Assembly: GCA_028768545.1 (NCBI GenBank)
Contig: CP054838.1
Span: 4,399,001 to 4,463,000, forward strand
Reading direction: 5' to 3'
From: Desulfobacter sp.
GTDB lineage: Bacteria; Desulfobacterota; Desulfobacteria; Desulfobacterales; Desulfobacteraceae
Length of the DNA: 64,000 bases
Both the position numbers and the translations under genes were made by a program. The notes beneath the pieces are model-generated. The model made no database searches, was not told the origin of the DNA, and was given only the letters and a program-made list of their open reading frames with translations. Of this stretch, positions 25,059 through 33,697 are shown in pieces (the stretch's first letter is position 1; each line of letters starts with the position of its first letter).

Positions 25059-25134
25059 AGCCCTGTTCTGGTGGCACCTTTTTACCCCTATCTTACACCC
25101 GTCTCATTAAAAAAGGTGTCATCAGTACAGGGCT
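25059..25134. repeat. Long hairpin in the NifX-FmdB intergenic region
   Basis: 25059-25083 pairs with 25110-25134 over 25 positions with a single mismatch (25067/25126) and two G-T pairs. The outer arm is AGCCCTGT with ACAGGGCT. The loop is 26 nt. There is no T-run after it, so a simple terminator is unlikely. It may be an mRNA processing or stability element, or a mobile palindromic unit. Confidence 0.7.
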
Positions 25135-25162
25135 TTATCCTATACGTGTTTAAGGAGGTTCC

Positions 25163-25417
25163 ATGCCTTTGTATGATTTTCAATGTCTTGACTGCAGCAA
25201 AACCTGTGAAATTCTTTTGGTTTCCCAGAAGGATAGTCCCGTATGCACCCATTGCGGAAGCAGCAACTTAAAAAAACTTATGGCAGCCCACTCCAGTATG
25301 TCCGGAACCAGCAGATCTAAATTTCCGGGTCCCAATGATACCACCTGCTGCGGCTCTGCCCCGGGGGAAAAATCAGGATGTGCAGGTCCAGGCTCCTGTT
25401 GCGGAAAAACGTTTTAA
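25163..25417 (+). CDS. FmdB-family zinc-ribbon protein
   Basis: 84 residues. MPLYDFQCLDC...CTHCGSS at the N-terminus is the FmdB/CxxC zinc ribbon, a small putative regulatory or assembly domain. The C-terminus is unusually cysteine-rich (TCCGSAPGEKSGCAGPGSCCGKTF), which may bind metal. Ribosome site AAGGAGG 6 bp before ATG. It follows the NifX-like genes after the long hairpin at 25059-25134. Confidence 0.85.
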   Translation: MPLYDFQCLDCSKTCEILLVSQKDSPVCTHCGSSNLKKLMAAHSSMSGTSRSKFPGPNDTTCCGSAPGEKSGCAGPGSCCGKTF

Positions 25418-25472
25418 TTCGTATTAAACTCCCCCCCCTGTTGAACCAGCCGAAATGAGAACGGCACTCTTG

Positions 25473-25510
25473 TTGACTAAATTTTTAATGCCGTGCTAAA
25501 GTAACGGCAT
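25473..25510 (+). promoter_or_regulatory. Promoter with palindromic operator before the PocR-domain gene
   Basis: TTGACT (25473-25478), 18 bp, TAAAGT (25497-25502). The -10 box lies between ATGCCGT (25488-25494) and ACGGCAT (25504-25510), a perfect inverted repeat suitable for a repressor. A further half site ACGGCA is at 25461-25466. A strong GC-rich hairpin (about 25527-25557) follows in the leader. Confidence 0.55.
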
Positions 25511-25575
25511 GAATAGCGGATAAAAATTTTGGCTTGGGCCAGGGGCCCAGCCAAACCTAAAAAGGGGAAATGTAC

Positions 25576-26097
25576 ATGGAATTAACAGATATCTGCTCTC
25601 TGTCCAGATGGGAAAAATTAGAAAACGACATTTTTGAAAAATTCAACTTCCAAGGCTCTGTATTCAACCCTTCAGGCATACGGATAACCGAGGTCAAAAA
25701 CTGGAGCAATACCCTTTGCCCTGCCATCAAGGCCACGGAAAAAGGCCAGAGCTATATCTGTTCCATGGCCCATATGAACATGACGGCCATTGCCAAAAAG
25801 ACAAAGGTCCAGGTGGTTGAAGAATGTGATGCCGGATTTTCCAAGATCGTGATCCCCATCTACCTTGGAGATGAATTTTTAGGGGTGGCCGGAGGCTGCG
25901 GCCTGGTTGCTCAGGACGGAGAGGTTGATACCTTTGCCGTGACCAAAATAACGGAAATGGACGAGGCAAAAGTAGAGGACCTGGCAAAGGATATGCCCAC
26001 AATTTCAAAAGAAGAGATGACAGCGGCGGGTGATTTTATAGAAAGCCAGCTGACCCTTATCCTGTCAGAATCTGACAAAGGACGCCCTTCCAATTAA
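25576..26097 (+). CDS. Stand-alone PocR sensory domain protein
   Basis: 173 residues from ATG 25576, which is better spaced from GGGG (25564-25567) than the ATG at 25570. The sequence matches the PocR ligand-binding domain: WSNTLCPAIKATEKGQSYICSMAHMNM, then VEECDAGFSKIVIPIYLGDEFLGVAGGCGLV, with conserved cysteines C51, C64, C89 and C110 (approximate). PocR domains are PAS-like sensors for small hydrocarbon ligands or redox state. No output domain is attached, so it must act through a partner. It has its own promoter and operator. Confidence 0.82.
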   Translation: MELTDICSLSRWEKLENDIFEKFNFQGSVFNPSGIRITEVKNWSNTLCPAIKATEKGQSYICSMAHMNMTAIAKKTKVQVVEECDAGFSKIVIPIYLGDEFLGVAGGCGLVAQDGEVDTFAVTKITEMDEAKVEDLAKDMPTISKEEMTAAGDFIESQLTLILSESDKGRPSN

Positions 26098-26185
26098 AAA
26101 AAACGCGGCAACTGCCTTTGAAAAGCGGGTAAAACGGAGGGTATCTGGCCGGGATCATGAATTTTTCGCCGTATGCCCCCCAAGG

Positions 26186-27301
26186 ATGAGGGGGGTCTGC
26201 CAAAAGGAATTGGCAGCGTTGCCCCAAAGACTTGAACCGCTCTTACCCGCGGGTGCAGACATCTCAAACACCAGCCTGGTTCCCGGGGGAATCTCTTTTG
26301 TCACCCGGTTGTCCACCGCCTGTCTGGCCAATCTTTTCCTCGGCAGCCCCACCCGGATCCTCATGCGGGTGGCCAGCTTCAAGGCAGACCAGTTTTCCCT
26401 TATAGAAAAAAAAATCAAGGCCGTTGACTGGGAGCTGTTCCTGCCCGAACATACCCGTCTGGACATAAAGGTCTCCACAAAAAAATCAAGACTGTTTCAT
26501 TCTGATGCCATTGCAGATCGGTGCCTGCCCTTGATTCTGGACCGGATTTCAGGCAACCAAACCCCAAAAGCGCCTTATTCCCAGACCCTGATGATCAGGG
26601 CGGACCATGATCGGTTTGAACTTTCCCTGGACATGTCAGGCATCCCCTTGTTCAAACGGGGAATCAAACAAAGGGTGGTCCAGGCCCCGTTGCGGGAAAC
26701 CCTGGCCTTTGCCGTTTTAAAGGCCTTGGATTTTTCCCGGGATGATATTCTAGTGGATCCCATGTGCGGATCAGGCACCTTTTCCCTGGAAGGAGCCATG
26801 ATTCAATCGGCCCTGCCCCCGGGGTTTTTCCGGCATTTTGCCTTTGAGGCCTGGCCCGGGTTTGGCCCCAAGGGGTTTGCCCATGTTTTATCAAAGATTA
26901 AACACAAGATCATCCTGACCGACGGCCCGAGTATCTTTGCCTCAGACATTGATCGAACAGCTGTTGAGAATTTAAACGCCGTAGCTCACACCCACAAGGC
27001 CCTGGAAAGAATCCAGGCTGCACCGCAGGATTTTTTCCAGATCATCCCGCCCAAAACTAAGAGAGGCAAAGGCGTGGTGGTTCTAAACCCGCCCTATGGC
27101 CGCAGGCTATGCAAAGGCCTTGACATGAAACTTTTTTTCAAAGAAATCGGGCAGAAACTGGCCAAAGATTTTTCAGGATGGCGGGCCGGCATTATCCTGC
27201 CGGACAGGCATTCGGCTGCGGCCTTAAATCTTCCCCTGACTCCCATGCCCATTTTCCACGGCGGTTTGGATCTTTATGCGGGCATAGGAAAAATCCCCTA
27301 A
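26186..27301 (+). CDS. rlmL: 23S rRNA guanine-N2 methyltransferase, RlmL type (THUMP plus class I methyltransferase)
   Basis: About 371 residues. N-terminal THUMP-like part, then VDPMCGSGTFSLEGAMI (motif I, about 190-206), ASDIDRTAVENLN and the catalytic VVLNPPYGRRL. In E. coli this activity (m2G2445) is the N-terminal half of the fused RlmKL protein; here the RlmK half is a separate gene at 34488-35444. The start is uncertain: the frame continues upstream with HEFFAVCPPR, which looks like the real N-terminus of the family, but it contains no ATG, GTG or TTG before an in-frame stop at 26051. ATG 26186 is therefore formal only. Confidence 0.85.
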   Translation: MRGVCQKELAALPQRLEPLLPAGADISNTSLVPGGISFVTRLSTACLANLFLGSPTRILMRVASFKADQFSLIEKKIKAVDWELFLPEHTRLDIKVSTKKSRLFHSDAIADRCLPLILDRISGNQTPKAPYSQTLMIRADHDRFELSLDMSGIPLFKRGIKQRVVQAPLRETLAFAVLKALDFSRDDILVDPMCGSGTFSLEGAMIQSALPPGFFRHFAFEAWPGFGPKGFAHVLSKIKHKIILTDGPSIFASDIDRTAVENLNAVAHTHKALERIQAAPQDFFQIIPPKTKRGKGVVVLNPPYGRRLCKGLDMKLFFKEIGQKLAKDFSGWRAGIILPDRHSAAALNLPLTPMPIFHGGLDLYAGIGKIP

Positions 27302-27393
27302 AAAATTTCCTATAGAAAATATCTATACAAACTGCCGCGGCCATTCAAATTTTCATTTTGATTTAAAGCACAGGTTTCCTATATTTTGTCCCG

Positions 27394-28212
27394 ATGATTA
27401 AAGTTGACCACATATTGGAAAAAGGATCCGGCAAAATAAATGAAGACCGTCTGGTCATGGGTGAAAACCTGTTCGGGGTCTTTGACGGCGCCACAAGTCT
27501 TGATCCGGAATTGTCTTCCAAGAGCCGGGCAGACCGGAAAACCGGAGGCAGTCAGGCCGCCAGCATTGCAAGGGATGTATTTGCCCGAAACCATCATCCC
27601 CTGACCTGCCTGGGCCAATCCGCAAACCAAGCCATTTTCAACCGGATGATGGATTCAGGGGTGAACCTGGACCAGCCCGAACAATTCTGGAGCACCAGTG
27701 CCGCTGTGGTCAGGCTGAAAAACAACACCCTGGAATGGTTCCAGACCGGAGATGCCCAGATCCTGCTTCTCGGCAAAGACGGAACCATGGAGGTGCTGGC
27801 AGACCGCCCGGACCATGATTACCCCACCCTTGTGATGCTTAAAAACTCAGATGACAAGAGCCTGTCCAACCCGACACTCAAAACCCAGGTGCTCAAGGTC
27901 AGGTCCCTTATGAATAAACGATACGGGGTACTCAACGGAGATCCCAAGGCCATGGAATTTACCCTGAGCGGCACGGCCTGCCTTGACCGGGTAAAGACCA
28001 TTTTATTGTTCACCGACGGACTGGCCCTGCCCAATCCATTGCCCAAACCCAAAAAAAACTTTGACGATCTGGCCGAAGATTTCAGGCAACTGGGACTCAA
28101 AGGGCTGCACAAAAAAATCAGAACCATTGAAAAACAGGACCCCAACCGCCACAAATTTCCCAGGTTCAAATGCCACGACGATATTGCCGCCATTTCAATT
28201 GACCTTGAATAA
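27394..28212 (+). CDS. PP2C-like serine/threonine protein phosphatase
   Basis: 272 residues. The PP2C metal-binding motifs are recognisable in a shortened form: KINEDRLVMGENLFGVFDGATS near the N-terminus (the aspartates bind Mn or Mg), QTGDAQILLL in the middle, LLFTDGL (about 205-211) and a C-terminal CHDDIAAISIDL with the final metal-binding aspartate. No signal peptide or other domain. Probably a cytosolic regulatory phosphatase. Neighbours give no clear hint of its target. Confidence 0.82.
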   Translation: MIKVDHILEKGSGKINEDRLVMGENLFGVFDGATSLDPELSSKSRADRKTGGSQAASIARDVFARNHHPLTCLGQSANQAIFNRMMDSGVNLDQPEQFWSTSAAVVRLKNNTLEWFQTGDAQILLLGKDGTMEVLADRPDHDYPTLVMLKNSDDKSLSNPTLKTQVLKVRSLMNKRYGVLNGDPKAMEFTLSGTACLDRVKTILLFTDGLALPNPLPKPKKNFDDLAEDFRQLGLKGLHKKIRTIEKQDPNRHKFPRFKCHDDIAAISIDLE

Positions 28213-28290
28213 AGGCCGGCGCCGGAATCCAAATATAAAATTCATTTTAATTCACCCTTTCCCATGTTAGAAAGAAAAAGGGAGAAGGCA

Positions 28291-29031
28291 ATGAAATTAA
28301 AAATAATATTCTTGTTCATGGTGATTTTTATCGGTGGCCAGGACCCAGGCCTGGCCCTGGGGGTGGACAATCAAATTTACGAAACCTTGTTGAGCCACCA
28401 CGTTAAAAACAACCGGGTCGACTATGACGGGTTTAAAAAAGATGAGGCCCTATTAGATCAATACCTTGCCGTCTTAAGTGCGGTTGATCCAAAAGCCCTG
28501 GACCCGGACCATGAACTGGCCTTTTATATCAACACCTACAATGCCTTTACCATCAAGCTGGTTCTGACACGCTACCCCGAAATCAACTCCATCAAGGAGA
28601 TCTCTTCTTTTTTTTCAAGTCCCTGGAGCAAAAAATTCATTCCCATCAACGGCTGGACCGTCTCCCTGGACCATATTGAGCACAAGGTGCTAAGACCCGA
28701 ATTCAAGGATCCCAGGATCCATTTTGCCATTAATTGCGCATCCAAAAGCTGCCCGCCCCTGTTCAACCGGCCCTTTGAAGGGGATGAGATTCACACCCAG
28801 CTTGACCTTGTCACCCAAACCTTTATCAACACGCCTAAAACCACTTTTGTCAAAGACAATACCCTGTATCTGAGTAAACTCTTTGACTGGTTTGAAACGG
28901 ATTTCAACAATAATGTGCTGGGATTTGTCCGCAGATTTGCCCAAGAGCCCCTTAAATCAGAACTGGACCGGGCAGGCAGCAAAATCAAAATCTCCTACCT
29001 TTACTATGACTGGACCCTCAACCGGCATTGA
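28291..29031 (+). CDS. DUF547 family exported protein
   Basis: 246 residues from ATG 28291, chosen for the GGGAGAAGGCA ribosome site. A signal peptide covers about residues 1-22 (KLKIIFLFMVIFIGGQDPGLALG). The body matches DUF547: AFYINTYNAFTIKLVLTRYP, INCASKSCPPLFNRPF and LYLSKLFDWFETDF. The conserved N-x-Y-N and cysteine motif suggest a papain-like or transglutaminase-like fold, but no activity is established for the family. The 3' end overlaps the convergent amidotransferase gene by 28 bp. Confidence 0.88.
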   Translation: MKLKIIFLFMVIFIGGQDPGLALGVDNQIYETLLSHHVKNNRVDYDGFKKDEALLDQYLAVLSAVDPKALDPDHELAFYINTYNAFTIKLVLTRYPEINSIKEISSFFSSPWSKKFIPINGWTVSLDHIEHKVLRPEFKDPRIHFAINCASKSCPPLFNRPFEGDEIHTQLDLVTQTFINTPKTTFVKDNTLYLSKLFDWFETDFNNNVLGFVRRFAQEPLKSELDRAGSKIKISYLYYDWTLNRH

Positions 29032-29753
29032 TCGTCCATGACAAGGTCCCCGAAACGCTTGAGCAGGGCAGCGGCATAGGGGGTTTGTCCAAGGGTGTCA
29101 ATCAATTGGTTCGGGTTCTGACCCTCTTTTTCCAGATCGGGTGTTAAATTTTCAATATATCCCCGGGTCACTGCGGCATCTGCCTCGGGATGAAATTGAA
29201 CTCCCCAGGCCGTTTTTTTGATGCAAAAGGCCTGGTATGGGTCAAAATCATTTTTGGCCAGGACCTCGGCTGCGGCCGGCAAATGAGTCACGGATTGGGA
29301 ATGAAAAAGATGAACCATGAAATTTTCAGGCAACTCCCTGAACAGGACATCTTTTTTTGCAGCAGGCAGACAATGGATCCGTCTGGTGCCGACCTCACTG
29401 CCCCGGGGATGGAAATCCACCCTGCCGCCCATGGCTTTGGCAATAATCTGGTGGCCGTAACAAATACCCAGCAGCGGAACCCTGGCCGCCACCATTTCCC
29501 GGGTCCAGGCCTCCAGGGCAAGGCTCCAATCCAGGTCCTGGGTAACCATGGCATGGGCCCCTGAGATAACCGCCCCTGCAATGGTCTCAGGATCAGGCAG
29601 GGGATGAGACTTTTCTGCGTTAACCACCTGGATCCGGTCCCTGTCCTGGCCAAGCCCCTTGATGATCCAGTCTTCAAAGTCCCCATACGCCTTGACCAGA
29701 TCAGGAAAGCTGTCCCCGGCCTTGACCACCAGCAAATTTGACTTTACGCTCAT
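29004..29753 (-). CDS. Class I glutamine amidotransferase-like protein (GMP synthase-type domain)
   Basis: 249 residues. Nucleophile elbow GICYGHQ (about 95-101) and catalytic VQFHPEAD (about 185-192) complete the Cys-His-Glu triad of class I amidotransferases. There is no synthetase domain, so it resembles the stand-alone YfeJ-type proteins rather than GuaA. It may hydrolyse gamma-glutamyl bonds. It overlaps cbiX by 4 bp (29750-29753) and converges on the DUF547 gene. Substrate unknown. Confidence 0.85.
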   Translation of the reverse strand: MSVKSNLLVVKAGDSFPDLVKAYGDFEDWIIKGLGQDRDRIQVVNAEKSHPLPDPETIAGAVISGAHAMVTQDLDWSLALEAWTREMVAARVPLLGICYGHQIIAKAMGGRVDFHPRGSEVGTRRIHCLPAAKKDVLFRELPENFMVHLFHSQSVTHLPAAAEVLAKNDFDPYQAFCIKKTAWGVQFHPEADAAVTRGYIENLTPDLEKEGQNPNQLIDTLGQTPYAAALLKRFGDLVMDDQCRLRVQS

Positions 29754-30142
29754 TTGGCTGTTCCTTTATCCAGGTAGGAGACCATTTCGTCCAGAATCAG
29801 ATCCTCAACAGAGGCCATGGCCCCCAAATGGCGGGTCAGGCAGAAATCAACCTCGGGATAGGCCTGAGCCACGGCGTTGACCAGCTCGGGCATATCGTTG
29901 AGAATATGGCTGCCCGCTGAAATAAAAAAGGGAAAAACCACAATCTGGCTGGCCCCACAGGAGACCTGGGTCTCTATCACCTCGGGCAGCAGGGGATCGG
30001 AAAATTGTAAAAAACCGTGCACCACCCGGTCAAACAAAGGTGAGGCCTTGGCAGCCAATTTTTCGACAAAGGCGGCCACTTCTGCAACTGACTCTTTTTT
30101 CCGGCTGCCATGGGCGGCCACAACAAGGACTTTCAATATCAT
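29750..30142 (-). CDS. cbiX: CbiX/SirB-type sirohydrochlorin chelatase
   Basis: 130 residues, the length of the small CbiX form. VVAAHGSRKKES near the N-terminus holds the metal-binding histidine (about residue 10), and FPFFISAGSHILNDMPELV holds the second (about 78). These enzymes insert Co or Fe into sirohydrochlorin for cobalamin, siroheme or heme d1. In this window the products would serve HgcA (corrinoid) and the small sulfite reductase (siroheme), a functional link only. It overlaps the downstream amidotransferase gene by 4 bp. Confidence 0.85.
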   Translation of the reverse strand: MILKVLVVAAHGSRKKESVAEVAAFVEKLAAKASPLFDRVVHGFLQFSDPLLPEVIETQVSCGASQIVVFPFFISAGSHILNDMPELVNAVAQAYPEVDFCLTRHLGAMASVEDLILDEMVSYLDKGTAK

Positions 30143-30223
30143 TCTCCATAATAGTAAACCAATTTAATTAGAATAACACCCCAACCGCATTTGGCAAGCC
30201 AGGCCGGGAAAAAAATTTATTGC

Positions 30224-31798
30224 TCAATACAGGGATGGTCCCGGGGGGTATCCGCCATCAGATTCTGAGCCCTGGATTGCCCTTCTGCCCCCCGAAGTGT
30301 TCCTGCCCCTCACCCGTATGGCAGCCTCTCCGGGCACAGGACAGACATGTTCACAGATCCCGCACCCAATGCAGCGATCCGCTATCACATAGGGCTGCTT
30401 GAGCTTACGGGTCTGCCCTGATCTTGCCGCAATCTGAACCGCTTTAAACAGAATGGCTTTGTTGTGGGTGGGACAATGCTCTTCACAGACAAGACAATCC
30501 TGGCCGTCAACCCAGGGAAGGCAGCGGTTTTTATCAAAAAAAGCCTTGCCCATGACATGGGCCTGTTTTTCAGGCCGGGACAGCCCTTTAATGGCCTGGG
30601 TAGGACAGACAGAGGAACACAGGGTACAATTGAACTCGCAATGGCCAATCCTTGGCACCAGCACCGGAGTAAACATGGCATCAAGCCCCGTATCAAGCCC
30701 TAAGGGCTGAAGCCCCTGGGTAATGCAAACCTTCATGCATTCTCCGCACCTGACACAGACAGCCAGAAAATCCCTCTCATCCAGGGCCCCGGGGGGCCGG
30801 ATCAGATCTGATTTTCCAGGGCCTGCCCCAAGCCTTGTCATCACAGGAACGGTCACCCCCATCACGGCGGCGCCCAGAATTTTCCGCCGGGACAAATCCA
30901 CCGGCCGAGCCGGTCCAAGCCGGAACCTTGTGATTTGCTGGGGGCAATAGGCAAGACAATTGGTGTACAAATGACATTCTTGGCCCAGAAACTGATTTTC
31001 TTTGTCAAAGGAACCCATGGGACAAAGGGTGTTGCAAAGGCCGCACCCTTTGCACGTTTTTGGGGGCATCCGTTTTAAAATCGATGTGGAGGCGGCCAGA
31101 CCTAAAAGTGCGCCCAAGGGGCAGATTGTTCTGCACCAGAACCGCCGGCCCAAAAACTCCAAACCCAAAATTCCTGCCAAAAGACAAAAGGAGACCAGAG
31201 AGAGATAATAAAAAGATTGTTTATGGGGCAAAAGATAGGCCTTGAACAGATCAAAAACAGGCTCAGTCAGCTGAGAGAGCCAGGCCGGCCCGGACAAATA
31301 AATTTGGTTAAATCCACTGGTCACAAGAAAATTAAACACAGGGTCCAGACTGAATGCCATGGCCCGGACCAGGAGGGCAAAAGGGTCAAAAAAACCCAGA
31401 AACTGAACGGAAAAAACAGAGGAAAGAACCAAAAAGATAAGGATTCCGTACTTCAGGTGCCGCCAGGCTGAAAAGGCCATGGGCGAATATTTGGGGCGGA
31501 TCACCCGGGCCGCAATATCCGTCAGGGTGCCCAAAGGGCAAACCCAGCCGCAAAACCAGCGGCCAAAAACCATGGTCAGGCCCAGAACCAGAACACAGGG
31601 CCAGAGCAGAACAATCAGGGTCCGGGTGGCCAGGGTTACACAGACGCCCACCAAAGGGTCCAGCCTGAACCAGAGGTTAACGGCCAGATCAATCTTATCT
31701 GAACCTGAATATTCCGTAAGCCTAAAGAGCATTAAAAAAACAAAGAGGCAGGCCAGTTGGCTTGTTTGTCTCAGCCGCTTCCAATATTTTTTTTTCAT
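30224..31798 (-). CDS. Membrane-bound polyferredoxin (NapH/NosR-like 4Fe-4S protein)
   Basis: 524 residues from ATG 31798. About five membrane segments in the N-terminal half with two cytoplasmic-side CP motifs (FCGWVCPLG and WCRTICPLG), as in NapH/CcoG-type proteins. Then ferredoxin sites: CKGCGLCNTLCP, CVRCGECMKVC, CEFNCTLCSSVCP, CLVCEEHCP and CIGCGICEHVCP. An RRKILG near residue 310 precedes a hydrophobic stretch and may be an internal Tat-like anchor. Predicted to carry electrons between the quinone pool and an iron-sulfur partner. It lies 16 bp after the broken DUF362 gene, which often accompanies such proteins. Its C-terminal 25 residues are low-complexity. Confidence 0.85.
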   Translation of the reverse strand: MKKKYWKRLRQTSQLACLFVFLMLFRLTEYSGSDKIDLAVNLWFRLDPLVGVCVTLATRTLIVLLWPCVLVLGLTMVFGRWFCGWVCPLGTLTDIAARVIRPKYSPMAFSAWRHLKYGILIFLVLSSVFSVQFLGFFDPFALLVRAMAFSLDPVFNFLVTSGFNQIYLSGPAWLSQLTEPVFDLFKAYLLPHKQSFYYLSLVSFCLLAGILGLEFLGRRFWCRTICPLGALLGLAASTSILKRMPPKTCKGCGLCNTLCPMGSFDKENQFLGQECHLYTNCLAYCPQQITRFRLGPARPVDLSRRKILGAAVMGVTVPVMTRLGAGPGKSDLIRPPGALDERDFLAVCVRCGECMKVCITQGLQPLGLDTGLDAMFTPVLVPRIGHCEFNCTLCSSVCPTQAIKGLSRPEKQAHVMGKAFFDKNRCLPWVDGQDCLVCEEHCPTHNKAILFKAVQIAARSGQTRKLKQPYVIADRCIGCGICEHVCPVPGEAAIRVRGRNTSGGRRAIQGSESDGGYPPGPSLY

Positions 31799-31814
31799 GG
31801 CCAATCCAAAGAAC

Positions 31815-32770
31815 TCATGTCTCAACCGCCATGACCTTCCATTGGTCCGGGTTCATTTGCCCAAGACCGAGAGCGGCCCCCTTTACCGTGGATTCAAGAT
31901 CTTCAGGCGCCATGCCGAACAAGGTGGTGGCATAGCCGTCCACAGCCACGGGATCCAAGCCCAGGACCGTGGTGTCCATGGCTTTAACATCCTAAAGGCT
32001 CCCTCCTGAAGGCCCGTTCCGGACAATCACCCGGGTGGCGTCCACCAGGGTAAAATCAGGCTGGATCACCAGATTCAAATCAGCTATCCTTGCGGCCAAA
32101 TCATAGTGCAGACGCCCCCGTGGTCCTCCGATCACGCCCATGGCGTTTTTGAGCCCGATACTAAGGCCTGCGCTGCTGTGGTGTTTGGCCACCGGCACAT
32201 TAATATAAACATCTGCCTCAAGGGCGTCCCTGTAAAAGGACCATTCCTTTAGGGAATGACCCTTTTTGATCTGAACGGGCAGATATTTTCGTTCATCCAT
32301 ATACCGGCATTGAATCTTTTTTCCCCCAGAACTTCAAGGGCCGGTTTAATCCCGGAGTTCTGGTAGCACCTGCGCTCTTCATTGCAGGTTCTGTCAAAGA
32401 CCTTTACCTTCAAGGCCCCTGCCTCCACAGCCATGAGGGCAAGTTCAGCCACGATCACCGGATGGGTGTTGGCCCCCTGTTCCACGGTTCTGTCCCAGCC
32501 GATATTGGGTTTTACCACCACGGTGTCACCTTGTTTTACAAAGGATTCCATGCCCCCGGCCCGGGTGACCAATGCCCGGGTCATGGCTGAAACGTCTCGG
32601 CCCCTGGCCACCCAAAGTTTGGAGACACCAGGTTGGGCGACACCCGTTTCCCTGATATCAAAAACAGGGGGTCCCAGGATCAGGCCGGCAGACCACAAAG
32701 AGACCTGTTTTAAAAATCGCCGCCTGGATGAATCCTGCCTGTCTGGATTGGTTTTGGTCCGTTTTTTCAT
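31815..32770 (-). pseudogene. DUF362 iron-sulfur-associated protein, Tat-exported, broken by a frameshift and an amber codon
   Basis: The N-terminal frame starts at ATG 32770 after AGGAGGACC and has the twin-arginine signal SSRRRFLKQ. It runs to VLGEKRFNAG and then goes out of frame near 32305. The family sequence resumes in another frame with YMDERKYLPVQIKKGHSL and VPVAKHHSSAGLSIGLKNAMG. A second lesion is an in-frame TAG (31992-31994) after GPSGGSL. Past it the frame continues with DVKAMDTTVLGLDPVAVDG and ends TGA at 31815. A missing single base around GCCGGTATATGG explains the shift. DUF362 proteins work with membrane ferredoxins like the one downstream. Confidence 0.85.
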
Positions 32771-32872
32771 GGCAAAGGTCCTCCTTTTGAACCAAAGGAT
32801 TAAAACCATTTAATGGCCAGCCAATATACAGAATCGAGTCAACCCTGTACCGAACAAATTAATGAAAAGGCT

Positions 32873-32901
32873 TTGACGCCAGCCCCTGGATACTATATAG
32901 T
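32873..32901 (+). promoter_or_regulatory. Sigma-70 promoter of the GAF-domain gene
   Basis: TTGACG (32873-32878), 17 bp, TATAGT (32896-32901). The leader of about 170 bp holds a hairpin (33018-33030 with 33035-33046, one bulge) shortly before the gene at 33080. Confidence 0.6.
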
Positions 32902-33079
32902 AAAAATGCGTTTAAATCACACTCTTTTCAACAGCGTCGTTCTGACCTGGCATATCGATTTTGCTTCTGAGTTTAGTTCCTGGATTTGTTTTCTGCACCT
33001 CCCATAAGGGGTTTTTTGCATTCCAGGCAGATAACTGCCTGAATGCCGTCCTTATAATTACAAATCAAAGGAGGCAAAA

Positions 33080-33697
33080 ATGGAGAATCACACCATGTAT
33101 TACGACACCATCATCAAACTGACCACTGCCATATCCCAGTGTAAGGATCCCGAGGAAGTGGCTTTAATAACTGCGGAAAGTGTTAAAACCGCATTCAGGG
33201 CAAAGGGATGTTCTGTCTTTCTGGTGGACAAAACAACGCGGGAACTTGGCCTTGTGGCCTCATCCGGTCTGAGCCGGGAATACCTGGACAAGGGCCCGAT
33301 TCATTTTATGCAGACCATCAAAGAGGCCAGGGACGCGGTCCCCATTGCCATTTATGATGTGTTTGACGACCCGAGGATTGAATATCCCGAAGCCGCTCAA
33401 AAAGAAGGGATTTCCTCATTGTTGGGGGTTCCCATTATCAGTCACAACAAAATCCTGGGCGCCTTGAGGGTCTACACCTCAGACCCCTGGGAATTTTCTT
33501 TTAATGACATCACCCTGGTCCAGGCCGTGGCCCTGATCTGCGGGATGGCCATGGACATGTGCCGGATGTACAAAGGCTTCAAAACCAGTATTGAAATCCT
33601 TAAAAACATGAGAAAAGACGATTCTTACAAATCCCACAAATGGACACCCTACGAAGGGGTGCCCACCTCTGTGGACCAGTCCATATGTGACTATTAA
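33080..33697 (+). CDS. GAF-domain protein
   Basis: 205 residues that are almost entirely one GAF domain (about 15-155): EVALITAESVKTAFRAKGCSVFLVDKTTRELGLVASSGL, then ISSLLGVPIISHNKILGALRVYTSDPWEF and a final helix. No catalytic or DNA-binding output is attached, so it acts as a ligand or redox sensor for a partner. Ribosome site AAAGGAGG precedes ATG. Its stop overlaps the convergent sulfite reductase gene by 4 bp. Confidence 0.88.
   Translation: MENHTMYYDTIIKLTTAISQCKDPEEVALITAESVKTAFRAKGCSVFLVDKTTRELGLVASSGLSREYLDKGPIHFMQTIKEARDAVPIAIYDVFDDPRIEYPEAAQKEGISSLLGVPIISHNKILGALRVYTSDPWEFSFNDITLVQAVALICGMAMDMCRMYKGFKTSIEILKNMRKDDSYKSHKWTPYEGVPTSVDQSICDY

Noticed and set aside
31992-31994. Amber codon in the DUF362 gene as pyrrolysine
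   Set aside because: The same gene also has a frameshift, so decay or sequence error explains both; no pyl genes are visible in the window.
32813-33007. A 64-residue open frame upstream of the GAF-domain gene
   Set aside because: It spans a convincing promoter, has no ribosome site and no recognisable sequence.
33018-33046. Hairpin upstream of the GAF-domain gene as a terminator
   Set aside because: The T-run is on the wrong side for either strand; it is better seen as a leader hairpin.
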